DNA of 64,000 nt from Sedimentitalea sp039941015 (GCF_039941015.1 NZ_JBDVFI010000095.1), one strand, 5' to 3'. Counted from the stretch's first letter, positions 1 through 9,753 are shown. Numbers and translations are program-made. The notes: generated by a model not told the origin, from the sequence alone.

Positions 1-105
1 TTGGCCTGTATCTGGTTCGGCCTGAACACCGACATGACGATGACCGCGGCACAGGCGGCGGCACAGGGCCTGTTGTCCGGGTCCGCCGGAATGATGGGGC
101 AGTAG
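1..105 (+). CDS. 3' end of a preceding antiporter-cluster membrane subunit (partial)
   Basis: An open frame enters from the left edge and stops at a TAG ending at 105. Its last 34 residues run from a hydrophobic LACIWFGL stretch to an Ala/Gln-rich tail. The next gene starts ten bases later behind an AGGAGGG ribosome site, so the two are in one operon. From its position before two proton-channel subunits it is probably another NuoN/MrpD-like subunit of the same Mrp-type antiporter. Too little is present to name it firmly. The real start lies outside the window. Confidence 0.6.
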   Translation: MACIWFGLNTDMTMTAAQAAAQGLLSGSAGMMGQ

Positions 106-114
106 GAGGGCGGC

Positions 115-1599
115 ATGGATACCAATACAGCCATACTTGCCAGCATGCTGATCCCGCTGCTTGCAGCGATCGCCAATCTGGTCCTGCGCGAGGCCCCGAA
201 CCTGCGCGACGGCACCACGCTTGTCGCGGCAATCCTGACCTTTGGGTGCGTGCTGAACATCCTGTTCAACGAGGGCAGCGGCACCACTGAACCGATGGTG
301 CTGTTCTCGGTGATGCCGGGGCTGGATCTGGCCTTCAATGTTGAACCACTGGGCCTGTTGTTTGCGATTATTGCCAGCGGGCTATGGATCATCACGCATC
401 TCTATGGCGTCGGCTATATGCGCGGCAACAACGAAGACAACCACGCGCGGTTCTTCTGCTTTTTCTCGATCGCCATCTCGGCGACGCTTGGTATCGCATT
501 TGCCGCCAATATGTTCACGCTGTTCCTGTTCTACGAGGCGTTGACGCTTTCGACCTTCCCACTGGTCGCGCACAAAGGCACGGACGAGGCGCGGGCGGGG
601 GCGCGAGTTTATCTGGGCATCCTGATCGGCACGTCAATCGGGTTCCTGCTGGTGGCGGTGATCTGGACATGGACGCTGACCGGCACGCTTGATTTCACCA
701 AAGGCGGCATTCTTGAGGGCCACGTCGCGGGGCCGATGGTGGCGATCCTGCTGGCGCTATATGCTTTTGGCATCGGCAAGGCGGCGTTGATGCCGTTTCA
801 CCGTTGGCTGCCCTCGGCCATGGTTGCACCCACGCCGGTTTCGGCGCTGTTGCATGCGGTGGCGGTGGTCAAGGCCGGTGTCTTTACCATGCTCAAGGTG
901 GGCATCTATATCTTCGGCATCGATTTCCTCGCTGAAACCGGCGCGTCCGAATGGCTGATGTGGCTGGCGGCCTTCTCGATTGTCGCCGCCTCAATCGTGG
1001 CGATGACCAAGGACAATCTCAAGGCGCGGCTGGCCTATTCAACCGTGAGCCAGCTCAGCTACATCACCCTTGGCATGGCATTGGCCACGTCGATGGGGGT
1101 GCTCGGCGGCGGCATGCATATCGCCATGCACGCCATGGGCAAGATCACACTCTTCATGTGCGCCGGTTCGATTTATGTCGCCGTGCACAAGACCGAGATC
1201 AGCCAGATGAAGGGGCTGGGCCGGGTCATGCCGATCACCTTTGGCGCGTTCCTCATCGGTGCATTGTCGATCATCGGGCTGCCGCCTCTGGGTGGATCGT
1301 GGAGCAAATGGTTGCTGGTCATGGGGGCGGCGGATACCGGGCAATGGGTGATGATCGTCGTGCTAATGGTCAGCTCGCTGTTGAACGTGGTTTACCTGCT
1401 GTCGATTGTCGGGCGCGGCTTTTTCCTGCCGAACCCGGATATTCCGGCGGGCGCCGGTTCCTCCGAGGCGGGCGTGCTGGTCTGGCTGCCACCTGTATTG
1501 ACCGCGCTTGGCTGCGTTGTTCTGTTCTTTTACGCGGGAGAGATCCAAACCTTTCTGTCCCCTCTGGTCGCTGAGGCAGGGATGAACGATGGACAATAA
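115..1599 (+). CDS. Proton-conducting membrane subunit, MrpD/NuoM-like cation/H+ antiporter
   Basis: The 494-residue protein is almost entirely transmembrane and belongs to the proton_antipo_M family shared by Mrp antiporters and complex I subunits NuoL/M/N. Family-typical charged residues are visible: a Glu in LFLFYEALTL (TM5 region), a Lys in FGIGKAALMPFHRWLP and a Lys in LLHAVAVVKAGVF, which form the membrane proton path in relatives. It lies in the inner membrane and probably exchanges monovalent cations for protons. An AGGAGGGCGGC site precedes the ATG. It overlaps the next gene by 11 bases, as expected of an operon encoding one complex. A NuoM role in true complex I is less likely because no nuo genes flank it. 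Confidence 0.88.
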   Translation: MDTNTAILASMLIPLLAAIANLVLREAPNLRDGTTLVAAILTFGCVLNILFNEGSGTTEPMVLFSVMPGLDLAFNVEPLGLLFAIIASGLWIITHLYGVGYMRGNNEDNHARFFCFFSIAISATLGIAFAANMFTLFLFYEALTLSTFPLVAHKGTDEARAGARVYLGILIGTSIGFLLVAVIWTWTLTGTLDFTKGGILEGHVAGPMVAILLALYAFGIGKAALMPFHRWLPSAMVAPTPVSALLHAVAVVKAGVFTMLKVGIYIFGIDFLAETGASEWLMWLAAFSIVAASIVAMTKDNLKARLAYSTVSQLSYITLGMALATSMGVLGGGMHIAMHAMGKITLFMCAGSIYVAVHKTEISQMKGLGRVMPITFGAFLIGALSIIGLPPLGGSWSKWLLVMGAADTGQWVMIVVLMVSSLLNVVYLLSIVGRGFFLPNPDIPAGAGSSEAGVLVWLPPVLTALGCVVLFFYAGEIQTFLSPLVAEAGMNDGQ

Positions 1600-1936
1600 G
1601 ACACCCGAAGATCCCAAAAAATTCCCGGCATTGGGGCGTGCGCTGCTGTGGGTCGAAAAACCGGGCGGCGTCGAAAAGATCGTCTATGCACTCTATGCGG
1701 TTTGCGCCGCGCTGTTCGTGGCGGACTTCCTCTATCACAAGCATACCTATCTCGCGATCGAGAACTTTCCCGGCTTTTACGCGCTCTATGGCTTTTTCAT
1801 GTGTGCTGCCCTTGTGGTCTGCGCCAAGGTGATGCGGGTGTTCCTTGGCAGATCCGAGGATTATTACGCACCCAAGGATGTCGAATCCGAACCCTTCCCT
1901 GAAGATCAGCTTGAGAAGGTGGATTATGATGCTTGA
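1589..1936 (+). CDS. Small two-TM protein of the antiporter cluster
   Basis: A 115-residue protein with two predicted membrane helices (about residues 30-48 and 62-82) between hydrophilic ends; the C-terminus is acidic. It overlaps the preceding antiporter subunit by 11 bases and the following one by about 11, so it is translationally coupled inside the operon and is probably a small accessory subunit. I do not recognise a named family. The start ATG is preceded by a GGCAGGGATGAACG stretch that can serve as ribosome site. Confidence 0.75.
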   Translation: MDNKTPEDPKKFPALGRALLWVEKPGGVEKIVYALYAVCAALFVADFLYHKHTYLAIENFPGFYALYGFFMCAALVVCAKVMRVFLGRSEDYYAPKDVESEPFPEDQLEKVDYDA

Positions 1937-3626
1937 ATCACTGCCCATCGCCTTTCTGTTCTTTCTTTGCGCGCTGATCCTGCCGGTCCTGCCGCGCGGG
2001 CCTGTGCGTGGCGTAGTGTTGCTGATCGTTCCCGTTGTCGCCGCGTTTCTGGTCTATAACCTGCCGCTCGGCAATCTCGTGCAGGTGGAGTTCTTTGGCT
2101 TCACACTCGACCTCATGCGCGTCGACAAGCTCAGCCGCATCTTTGCGCTGATCTTCTGTATCGCTGCGTTTCTCGGCAATCTCTACGCTTGGCATGTCAA
2201 GGACGTGGTACAGCAAGTGGCGGCCTTGCTTTATGCCGGGGCGGCGGTTGGCGCGGTCTTTGCCGGTGATCTCATCACGCTCTTTTTCTATTGGGAAGGC
2301 ACGGCGATTTCGTCGGTCTTTCTGATCTGGGCGCGCCGGACCGAAGGCGCGTTCTATACCGGCATGCGCTATCTGGTCATCCAGATCGGCTCGGGTGTGA
2401 TCCTCTTGGCCGGGGTGATCCTGAACTATGCGGATACCGGCAGCATCGCATTTGAGCATATGGAACTGGGCACGCCCGCCACCTGGCTGATCTTTATCGC
2501 CTTTGGCATCAAATGCGCCTTTCCGCTGCTGCACAACTGGTTGCAAGACAGCTACCCCGCCGCGACGGTCACCGGTACCGTGATCCTGTCGGCCTTTACT
2601 ACAAAGCTCGCAGTTTACTCGCTGGCGCGGGGCTTTGCAGGCACTGAAATCCTGATTTACATCGGCGCGGTCATGACGCTGTTCCCGATTTTCTATGCGG
2701 TGATCGAGAACGACCTGCGCCGGGTGCTGGCCTATAGCCTGAACAACCAGCTTGGCTTTATGGTTGTTGGTATCGGCATTGGCACCGAACTGGCGTTGAA
2801 CGGAACGGCGGCGCACGCGTTTGCGCATATCCTCTACAAGGCGCTTTTGTTCATGTCCGTGGGGGCGGTGCTGTTCCGCACAGGTACGGCCAAGGGATCG
2901 GAACTGGGCGGGCTCTACAAGACGATGCCGTTGACGATGATATTCTGCGTGGTTGGCGCGGCCTCGATTTCGGCCTTCCCGCTGTTCTCGGGCTTTGTTA
3001 CCAAATCGCTGATCCTGTCTGCCGCTGCCAAGGAACATTATTACATCATCTGGGGCATCCTGCTCTTTGCCTCTGCAGGTGTGTTCCACCATTCCGGCAT
3101 CAAGATCCCGTATTTTGCCTTTTTCGCACATGACAGTGGCCTGCGCCCAAAAGAAGCGCCATGGCACATGCTCTGGGCAATGGGCTTGGCATCGTTCCTT
3201 TGCATCGCGATCGGCGTCTATCCGGCACCGCTCTATGCGCTGCTTCCGTTCGAGGTGAGTTATGATGCTTACACCACGACCCACGTGATCACACAGCTGC
3301 AGCTTCTGTTCTTCTCGGCACTGGCCTTCACGGTGCTGATGCGCACCGGCATCTACCCGCCGGAACTGAAATCGGTGAACCTCGATTTCGACTGGACCTA
3401 CCGGAGGCTGTTGCCAAGGCTGCTGGCCTGGATTTCCAAGCCTGTCGGGGCTCTCTTTCAGTGGGTGGACGCCTTCAAGACCGGCACGATGAAGGGTCTG
3501 ATCCTTTATCTCTACAACGTCTTTGGTCCGCGTGGGCGCACCTCGCAATTCTGGCCGACGGGTGCGATGGTGTTGTGGATCGCAATCCTGCTTGGCGTCA
3601 CTCTGCTGGTGAATTACGCGTCCTGA
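1926..3626 (+). CDS. Na+/H+ antiporter subunit D-like proton channel protein
   Basis: The 566-residue polytopic protein is a second proton_antipo_M member. A membrane Glu in LFFYWEGTAISS, a Lys in AFGIKCAFPLLHNWL and another in SAFTTKLAVYS match the proton-path residues of NuoL/MrpA/MrpD. A longer in-frame reading begins at 1845, but that would lie inside the upstream gene. The ATG ATG at 1926/1929 overlaps the upstream stop in the usual coupled fashion and starts directly with the first hydrophobic helix, so I chose it. It is the last gene of the operon; about 100 bases separate it from the unrelated aminotransferase gene. Confidence 0.88.
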   Translation: MMLESLPIAFLFFLCALILPVLPRGPVRGVVLLIVPVVAAFLVYNLPLGNLVQVEFFGFTLDLMRVDKLSRIFALIFCIAAFLGNLYAWHVKDVVQQVAALLYAGAAVGAVFAGDLITLFFYWEGTAISSVFLIWARRTEGAFYTGMRYLVIQIGSGVILLAGVILNYADTGSIAFEHMELGTPATWLIFIAFGIKCAFPLLHNWLQDSYPAATVTGTVILSAFTTKLAVYSLARGFAGTEILIYIGAVMTLFPIFYAVIENDLRRVLAYSLNNQLGFMVVGIGIGTELALNGTAAHAFAHILYKALLFMSVGAVLFRTGTAKGSELGGLYKTMPLTMIFCVVGAASISAFPLFSGFVTKSLILSAAAKEHYYIIWGILLFASAGVFHHSGIKIPYFAFFAHDSGLRPKEAPWHMLWAMGLASFLCIAIGVYPAPLYALLPFEVSYDAYTTTHVITQLQLLFFSALAFTVLMRTGIYPPELKSVNLDFDWTYRRLLPRLLAWISKPVGALFQWVDAFKTGTMKGLILYLYNVFGPRGRTSQFWPTGAMVLWIAILLGVTLLVNYAS

Positions 3627-3725
3627 TATTCACGCCGATTTCCAAGCTGTCTGGGGCTGGCGTCGGGCGGGCTTGCCGTGCATGGTGTGGCCAATTGCTT
3701 TGCGATCCAAGGAAAGACGCCCGCC

Positions 3726-5102
3726 ATGACCTTTCAGCCAAATTCGCCCGAAGCCCGCGATGTAGCGTACCACATGCACAGCTACACCAACGCCCGAACC
3801 CATCAGGAAGACGGCCCGCTGATCATCGAACGCGGTGACGGCGCCTATGTCATCGACAACAGCGGCAACCGCTATCTCGAAGGTATGGCCGGGTTGTGGA
3901 GCGTCGGCGTTGGCTTTAACGAACCGCGACTTGCTGCGGCGGCGGCAAAGCAGATGGAGAAGCTGCCCTTTTACCATACATTCGGCGGGCGCTCGCACGG
4001 ACCAGCAGTCGACCTCGCGGAAAAGCTGATACAACTCGCGCCGGTGCCGATGAGCAAGGTATTCTTTACCAACTCCGGTTCCGAGGCCAATGACTCGGTG
4101 TTGAAGCTGCTTTGGTATCGCTCAAACGCGATGGGCCAGCCACAGCGCAAAAAGATCATCAGTCGCCTGCGGGGCTATCACGGCGTTACTATCGCTTCGG
4201 CCAGCATGACCGGCCTGCCGTCAAACCACGAGTCGTTTGACCTGCCGATAGCCAACGTTCTGCACACCGGTTGTCCGCATCACTATCGCGACGCGCAGGA
4301 AGCCGAGAGTGAGGCGGAGTTTGCCACCCGTCTGGCCGTCGAACTCGAGGAGATGATCGTGGCGGAAGGCCCGGATACGGTGATGGCGTTCATTGCTGAA
4401 CCGGTCATGGGTGCTGGCGGGATCGTAGTTCCGCCGGAAACCTATTGGGCCAAGATTCAGGCGGTGCTGCAAAAATACGATATCCTGCTGGTGGCCGACG
4501 AGGTGATCTGCGGGTTCGGGCGCACCGGGCAAATGTTCGGCTCGCAGACCTTTGGCATGCGGCCTGACGTTATGGTCATGTCCAAACAGATCACGTCGAG
4601 CTATTTCCCGTTCTCGGCCTTCATGATCAACGAACGGGTGTTCGAGCCACTGGCCGATGAATCAAACCGCATTGGCGTTTTGGGCCATGGTTTCACCGGT
4701 GCCGGGCACCCCACCGGGGCGGCCATTGCGCTTGAGAATCTCAAGATCATCGAGGAACGTGGCCTTGTTGCCAACGCTGCCGAAGTAGGGGTGTATTTGC
4801 GCGAACATCTGAACAGCTTTGGAGATCACCCGCTGGTTGGTGAAGTGCGCGGTGTCGGCCTGCTTGCTGCCATGGAACTGGTGCTCGACAAGGACACAAA
4901 GACCGCTGCCGAGAAGCCGGGACAACTCGGGAAATACGCGGCTGAGCGGTTGTTTGCACATGGTGTCATTTCGCGCCCGATGGTTGATGCGCTGGCCTTT
5001 TGCCCGCCGATGATCGTCAATCGTTCTGATATCGACGGGCTTATTTCGGCACTTGGCAAATCGCTTGACGAAACTGCCGCCGCGTTCGATATCGCGATCT
5101 GA
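3726..5102 (+). CDS. Class III PLP-dependent aminotransferase (omega-transaminase type)
   Basis: The 458-residue protein has the class III transaminase layout: NSGSEAND substrate/phosphate region near residue 115, a VADEVICGFGRTG aspartate block, and SKQITSSY carrying the PLP lysine (about Lys287). The SKQITSS form is typical of the group of omega-amino acid/beta-alanine/taurine-pyruvate transaminases, which move an amino group from a terminal amine to pyruvate; the exact amine cannot be told. The start at 3726 follows an AAGGAAAG ribosome site; an upstream in-frame ATG at 3678 lacks one. The CoA-transferase gene follows 17 bases later, suggesting a small catabolic operon. Confidence 0.88.
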   Translation: MTFQPNSPEARDVAYHMHSYTNARTHQEDGPLIIERGDGAYVIDNSGNRYLEGMAGLWSVGVGFNEPRLAAAAAKQMEKLPFYHTFGGRSHGPAVDLAEKLIQLAPVPMSKVFFTNSGSEANDSVLKLLWYRSNAMGQPQRKKIISRLRGYHGVTIASASMTGLPSNHESFDLPIANVLHTGCPHHYRDAQEAESEAEFATRLAVELEEMIVAEGPDTVMAFIAEPVMGAGGIVVPPETYWAKIQAVLQKYDILLVADEVICGFGRTGQMFGSQTFGMRPDVMVMSKQITSSYFPFSAFMINERVFEPLADESNRIGVLGHGFTGAGHPTGAAIALENLKIIEERGLVANAAEVGVYLREHLNSFGDHPLVGEVRGVGLLAAMELVLDKDTKTAAEKPGQLGKYAAERLFAHGVISRPMVDALAFCPPMIVNRSDIDGLISALGKSLDETAAAFDIAI

Positions 5103-5119
5103 CGGGCAGGGGGCAGAGC

Positions 5120-6328
5120 ATGGCTGGACCACTTGACGGCGTGCGCGTCATCGACCTCACCACGATGATCTCGGGGCCGCTGGCCACGATGACCCTCGCC
5201 GATCAAGGGGCCGAGGTGATCAAGATCGAGCACCCGGATGGCGGCGATCACAGCCGACAGGTGGCGGATCGGCGCGGTGGCTTTGCCGCGTCGTTTCTGA
5301 ACAACAACAGAGGCAAACGCTCTGTCACGCTGAACCTCAAGGACCCGCGCGGGGTCAAAGCGGCGTTGAAACTCTGCGAAACCGCCGATGTGTTCATCCA
5401 GAACTTTCGCCCCGGTGTCGCCGAACGCATTGGTCTGGGCGAGGCCGCAGTCCGCGCCGCGCGGCCAGATATCGTATATGCGTCTATTGCGGGGTTCGGC
5501 TTTGAAGGCGAATGGGCGCCAAAGCCAGTCTATGATCCGCTGATTCAGGCACTCTCAGGGCTGGCAAGCGTCCAAGGCGGCGGCACGCGGCCCCGTCTTG
5601 TGCGGACCATCGTGCCCGACAAGGTCACGGCGCTTCAGGCCAGTCAAGCGATCACTGCCGCGCTCTTTGCCCGTGAGCGCAGCGGGGAAGGCACCCATCT
5701 GCGGCTGTCAATGCTCGACACGATGGTCGCCTTCTTGTGGAGCTCGGACATGGCCGGCTACACCTTTGTCGGGGACGAGGCGCCCGAGGAAAAACGCGAT
5801 CAGGCGCAGAGCTATGTGGAACTGATTTATGAAACGGCTGATGGCTGGATGGCGGTTTCGGCACATACCGACAGCACGTGGGCTGGTCTGTGTGCCGCCG
5901 TTGATCGCCCTGACTGGCTGACAGATCCGCGTTTTTCCACCGTCGCTGCGCGCGAAATTAACAAGCCCGCGCGGCTGGAGCTGACGCAGCAGGCGTTGTT
6001 GACCGATACCACCGCCAATTGGATGGAACGGCTGCCCGCCCATGACGTGCCCTGTGCGCCGGTCTTGTCGCGCCACGAAATGTGCGAACACCCGCAGGTC
6101 ATCGCCAACGGTTCGGTCATCGAAACCGATCATCCTCAGGCGGGTCGGTTGCGTCAGGCGCGGCCACCGGCACAGTTTTCGACAACACCGCTCGATACGC
6201 CGCAGCCCGCGCGACGTCTTGGCGAGGATACCCGCGCGGTGCTTGCCGATGCGGGTTTTGACACCGCGAGCATCGACGCCATGATGGCCGATGGCGTTGC
6301 CACCGAAGCACAGGACAGCGACCGATGA
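5120..6328 (+). CDS. CaiB/BaiF (class III) CoA-transferase
   Basis: The 402-residue protein begins with the family hallmark LDGVRVIDLTTMISGP and continues with GAEVIKIEHPDGGD and NRGKRSVTLNLKDPRG, diagnostic of class III CoA-transferases such as formyl-CoA transferase and CaiB. These enzymes move CoA between carboxylic acids through a covalent aspartyl intermediate. It is cytoplasmic. It lies between an omega-transaminase and a glutathione transferase and overlaps the latter by 4 bases (ATGA), so it probably activates an acid produced in the same pathway. The substrate is unknown. Confidence 0.9.
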   Translation: MAGPLDGVRVIDLTTMISGPLATMTLADQGAEVIKIEHPDGGDHSRQVADRRGGFAASFLNNNRGKRSVTLNLKDPRGVKAALKLCETADVFIQNFRPGVAERIGLGEAAVRAARPDIVYASIAGFGFEGEWAPKPVYDPLIQALSGLASVQGGGTRPRLVRTIVPDKVTALQASQAITAALFARERSGEGTHLRLSMLDTMVAFLWSSDMAGYTFVGDEAPEEKRDQAQSYVELIYETADGWMAVSAHTDSTWAGLCAAVDRPDWLTDPRFSTVAAREINKPARLELTQQALLTDTTANWMERLPAHDVPCAPVLSRHEMCEHPQVIANGSVIETDHPQAGRLRQARPPAQFSTTPLDTPQPARRLGEDTRAVLADAGFDTASIDAMMADGVATEAQDSDR

Positions 6329-7059
6329 TCGATCTCTATTACGCCCCCACGCCGAACGGCTGGAAGGCCGCAATCATGCTTGAGGAATGCGGGATCGACT
6401 ATCGTCCCAACCTCTTGCGCCTGTCCGAGGGCGACCAGTTCGCACCTGAATTCCTCGCCATCAGCCCCAATGCCAAGATCCCTGCGATCCTTGATCACGA
6501 TCCCGCGCCGGACTGGGGCGCGGGTCCGGTGCCGGTGTTTGAATCCGGTGCCATCCTGCTCTACCTCGCGGAAAAGACCGGACAATTCCTTCCTGCTGCC
6601 AATGATTTGCGCGCTCGCAAGGAGATGACGGAGTGGCTGTTTTGGCAGGTTGGCAATCAGGGACCGATGGGCGGACAACTTAGCCATTTTCGCAACTATG
6701 CGCCCGACGATCAGAAGGACTATGGCTTCACGCGTTATCTCGGCGAATATGACCGAAACCTCGCTGTGCTTGAGAACCGCCTGACAGATCGTGACTGGAT
6801 TCTCGACGACTATTCGATTGCGGATATGCTGATTTTCCCGTGGGCCTTTATCGCGAAACCGCTCGGAGCCTCGCTCGATGCCTTTCCCAACGTCGCCGAC
6901 TGGCGCGCCCGGATCAAATCGCGCCCCGCGGTGCAGCGCGCGATTGACCTGAACAAATCCGACCAGAACCGGGGGCGGCACCGGGTCGACAACAACAGCG
7001 TACTTTTCAACCAGTCCGCTGACTCGCTTCGACCCAAGTCCGGCGCGGAAAAGGAATAG
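6325..7059 (+). CDS. Glutathione S-transferase family protein (YfcG/YghU-like)
   Basis: The 244-residue protein has an N-terminal thioredoxin-fold GST domain (YYAPTPNGWKAAIMLEECG, then NAKIPAI with the cis-Pro, and ESGAILLYLAEK that binds the glutathione gamma-glutamyl part) and an all-helical C-terminal domain. The TPNGWK motif resembles the nu-class enzymes YfcG and YghU, which act as disulfide-bond reductases. It is coupled by ATGA overlap to the CoA-transferase. The last 30 residues are polar and extend past the family core. Substrate not predictable. Confidence 0.88.
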   Translation: MIDLYYAPTPNGWKAAIMLEECGIDYRPNLLRLSEGDQFAPEFLAISPNAKIPAILDHDPAPDWGAGPVPVFESGAILLYLAEKTGQFLPAANDLRARKEMTEWLFWQVGNQGPMGGQLSHFRNYAPDDQKDYGFTRYLGEYDRNLAVLENRLTDRDWILDDYSIADMLIFPWAFIAKPLGASLDAFPNVADWRARIKSRPAVQRAIDLNKSDQNRGRHRVDNNSVLFNQSADSLRPKSGAEKE

Positions 7060-7067
7060 CCCCCGGG

Positions 7068-7478
7068 TTATTCAGATGGGTTTTTCGGAGCAGGAAATTC
7101 GACCGGGCCGCCTTGTTTTTCCCAGGTTGAAAACCCTTCCTTCAGATGTGCGGCTTCAAACCCCATGTCCTGTAATGTCGCGACAGACAATGCTGATCTC
7201 CAGCCTGAGGCACAGTGGAAGACGAACTGTTTGTCCTGCCCAAAGACGTCCTTGTAATAGGGACTTGCCGGGTCGACCCAGAATTCCAGCATCCCGCGCG
7301 GACAGTGAAAGCTGCCGGGGATAAAACCGCTGCGCTGGCGCTCGCGGACGTCGCGGATATCGACAATCACGACGTTGGGATCATCGACCATCGCGATGGC
7401 ATCGGGGGTTTCGATTTCGCGAATGCGGTCACGGGCCTTGGCCACCATTTCAGCGACGGATGTCTTTAATTCTGGCAT
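7068..7478 (-). CDS. Rhodanese-like domain protein
   Basis: The 136-residue protein is a single rhodanese domain: VVIVDIRDVRERQRSGFIPG, then the active-site loop HCASGWRSA with the nucleophilic cysteine at about residue 89, and GFSTWEKQGGPV at the end. Such proteins transfer sulfane sulfur via a cysteine persulfide. The frame is open a further 47 codons upstream, but the ATG at 7478 has a good GAGAG ribosome site and begins with the domain, so it is preferred. It is convergent with the GST gene (8 bases apart) and divergent from the SDR gene. Confidence 0.88.
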   Translation of the reverse strand: MPELKTSVAEMVAKARDRIREIETPDAIAMVDDPNVVIVDIRDVRERQRSGFIPGSFHCPRGMLEFWVDPASPYYKDVFGQDKQFVFHCASGWRSALSVATLQDMGFEAAHLKEGFSTWEKQGGPVEFPAPKNPSE

Positions 7479-7579
7479 CGGGATTCTCTCTTTTGCAATC
7501 GGGACCTGTTGTTGATTGACCTGATCGCGCAACCAAATCAAGGTCGGATCACCACAGGCCGACCAAAGGAAGACACGTG

Positions 7580-8332
7580 ATGACTGAGAAACCCATTGCA
7601 CTGGTAACCGGCGGAGCACAGGGGATTGGGCTTGCCTGCGGACAGGCGTTGGCGGCGGACGGGGCGCGGGTCGTGCTCGCCGATATCAAAGCAGAAACGG
7701 TGGAGGAGGCGGCGCAGAGCCTTGGCGATGATGCGGTCGGAATGGCCGTGGATATGGCCGACCCTGCACAGGTAGACGCATTGTTTGACCGGATCGAAGC
7801 CGAGGTCGGGCCGGTATCGGTTCTTGTCAATAATGCGGGGATCGCTGTTTCAGAAGACTTTCTGGCCATGTCGATTGAGGATTTCCGCAAGGTGATCGAC
7901 ATCAATCTGGTCGCGGTGTTTCAGGCCACGCAACGAGCCGCCCGCACCATGGTCGAGCAGGGCATTCGCGGCGCGATCATCAATATGTCGTCGATCAACG
8001 CGGTAGTCGCGATCCCGAAGATCGCAGGTTACTGCGCGTCCAAGGGCGGTGTGATGCAGTTGACCAAAGTGGCGTCACTGGCACTGGCACCGCATGGTAT
8101 CCGGGTGAACGCGGTTGGCCCCGGCTCCATCGACACGGCGATGATGGCCGGAGTCAATGCCAGCCCCGATGCGTTGGAGACGGCCCTGTCGCGCACGCCC
8201 CTGCGGCGTCTTGGTGAGGCGCGTGAAATCGGTGATACCGTTGCGTTTCTGGCCAGCAACAAGGCCAGCTATATCACTGGTGAAACCATCTATGTCGATG
8301 GCGGGCGGCTGGGGTTGAACTATACCTGCTAA
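7580..8332 (+). CDS. SDR-family NAD(P)-dependent oxidoreductase
   Basis: A 250-residue classical short-chain dehydrogenase/reductase: the cofactor motif TGGAQGIG at residues 10-17, NNAGIA, a catalytic Ser in NMSSINA, and YCASKGG with the Tyr/Lys pair. The C-terminal YITGETIYVDGG block is the classical FabG-like ending. I used the ATG at 7580, placed behind AAAGGA; a GTG one codon earlier would also be possible. It ends in a 4-base convergent overlap with the amidase gene. The alcohol/ketone substrate is unknown. Confidence 0.9.
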   Translation: MTEKPIALVTGGAQGIGLACGQALAADGARVVLADIKAETVEEAAQSLGDDAVGMAVDMADPAQVDALFDRIEAEVGPVSVLVNNAGIAVSEDFLAMSIEDFRKVIDINLVAVFQATQRAARTMVEQGIRGAIINMSSINAVVAIPKIAGYCASKGGVMQLTKVASLALAPHGIRVNAVGPGSIDTAMMAGVNASPDALETALSRTPLRRLGEAREIGDTVAFLASNKASYITGETIYVDGGRLGLNYTC

Positions 8333-9753
8333 AGGCGGGGGCGGGTATCGGCGGCGTTGAACCAGCCTCCAACGGCGTCTTCATAGGCCAGTGCCGCCTG
8401 AAACGCGACCGCGTCGCGATAGGTGGGGGCGACGATCTGGATGCCAGTCGGAACGCCATTGTCACCAAAGCCTGATGGAACAGAGATCACCGGGCAGCGG
8501 CTCAGCATGTTGAACGGCGTCGTCAGGACCCATTCCAATGTGGTTCCGATCGGGGTGCCATCAACGTCAAGACTGTCCCTGGTTGAATCGAAATCCGCAG
8601 GAACACCGGGCAGCCCCGTTGTCGGGCAGATCAGCACATCATAGTCTTCCAGCATCGGGCCAAGTGTCTTATAGGCGGCCCCGGCAATTTCCATCGACCG
8701 CACCAGATCGCGCCCGCTGGATTTTCCGGCGTTCTCGGCCAGATCGCGGACATAGCTGGTCAGATCATCGGCGTGCGCGTCCAAAAGCTCTGTCAGTTCT
8801 CCGCCAAAGATATGCCCAAGATGGGTGTGACAGGCCTCTTGCACCTCGGGTCCCCAACCCAGATCGACCTCTTCAACGGTCGCGCCCAGGCTCCGGAACA
8901 CCTCGACTGCGGCCAGCGTGTTGCGCCGCACCTGATCGCTGATCACGAAGCTGCCGAGATCCATGGACAGCGCGATGCGCCAGCCGGTGAGATCGGGATA
9001 GACCGTCGGCAGGGTCAGTTTGGGATAGAGCGAGGCGATGTCGCGCGGGTCAGGGCCACACATCACGTTCTGTAACAGAATGGCGTCCTGAACGCTGCGC
9101 GCCAGCGGGCCAGTGTGGCAATAATAGTCGAGGTTGAACGGGGTGTCGTCCGGATTGCGCCCATAAGGAGGCTTGAACCCGACCAGACCACAGCAAGAGG
9201 CGGGCACACGGATCGAACCGCCGATATCAGACCCTGTCGCCAGCGTTGTCATGCCCGCCGCCAAAGCCGCTGCCGCGCCACCTGAGGATCCGCCGGGTGT
9301 GAATTCCGGGTTCCAGGGGTTGCGGGTGACGCCCCATAACCGAGACCAGGTGACAACCGCGCTTGAGAATTCGGGCGTCGCTGTGCGCGCATGCACGATC
9401 GCGCCTTCGCGCAGGATGCGTTCGTTATTGGCCGAGGTGTCGTCAGGAACAAAGTCCTTCATCACCAGCGATCCATAGCTGGTCGGTTTCCCGGCGATAT
9501 GGCTTTCGTCTTTGATCGCGACAGGCAGGCCATCAAGGCACCCCATGGGGTCGCCAGCCGCCCAACGGGCCTCGGACGCGCGCGCGGCCTGCATCGCTTC
9601 TTCGAAGTAGGTATAGGTAAAGGCGTTCAGCGTTTCGCTCTGCGCTTGGGCGCGCTCGATCTGAGCGGACAGCAATTCGACCGGCGACAGGCTCTTGGCC
9701 TCAAAGCGGGCCAACGCTTCGGTTGCTGGCATATAGATCAGATCGTCCGACAT
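8329..9753 (-). CDS. Amidase signature family enzyme
   Basis: The 474-residue protein carries the amidase signature catalytic set: Lys in LPVAIKDES, the Gly/Ser-rich PGGSSGGAAAALAAG block, and GSDIGGSIRVPA with the cis-Ser and acylated Ser. It hydrolyses an amide bond, releasing ammonia or an amine. The ATG at 9753 (MSDDLIY) is preferred over an earlier one at 9768. It is the last gene of the minus-strand operon whose other members are a polyamine-type ABC transporter, so the imported substrate may be an amide or amidated amine that this enzyme cleaves. That link is inferred from position only. Confidence 0.9.
   Translation of the reverse strand: MSDDLIYMPATEALARFEAKSLSPVELLSAQIERAQAQSETLNAFTYTYFEEAMQAARASEARWAAGDPMGCLDGLPVAIKDESHIAGKPTSYGSLVMKDFVPDDTSANNERILREGAIVHARTATPEFSSAVVTWSRLWGVTRNPWNPEFTPGGSSGGAAAALAAGMTTLATGSDIGGSIRVPASCCGLVGFKPPYGRNPDDTPFNLDYYCHTGPLARSVQDAILLQNVMCGPDPRDIASLYPKLTLPTVYPDLTGWRIALSMDLGSFVISDQVRRNTLAAVEVFRSLGATVEEVDLGWGPEVQEACHTHLGHIFGGELTELLDAHADDLTSYVRDLAENAGKSSGRDLVRSMEIAGAAYKTLGPMLEDYDVLICPTTGLPGVPADFDSTRDSLDVDGTPIGTTLEWVLTTPFNMLSRCPVISVPSGFGDNGVPTGIQIVAPTYRDAVAFQAALAYEDAVGGWFNAADTRPRL

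Noticed and set aside
1938..3548. A 536-codon minus-strand open frame opposite the antiporter gene
   Set aside because: It has the Arg/His/Gln-rich composition of an antisense shadow in high-GC DNA; the plus strand is a clear membrane protein.
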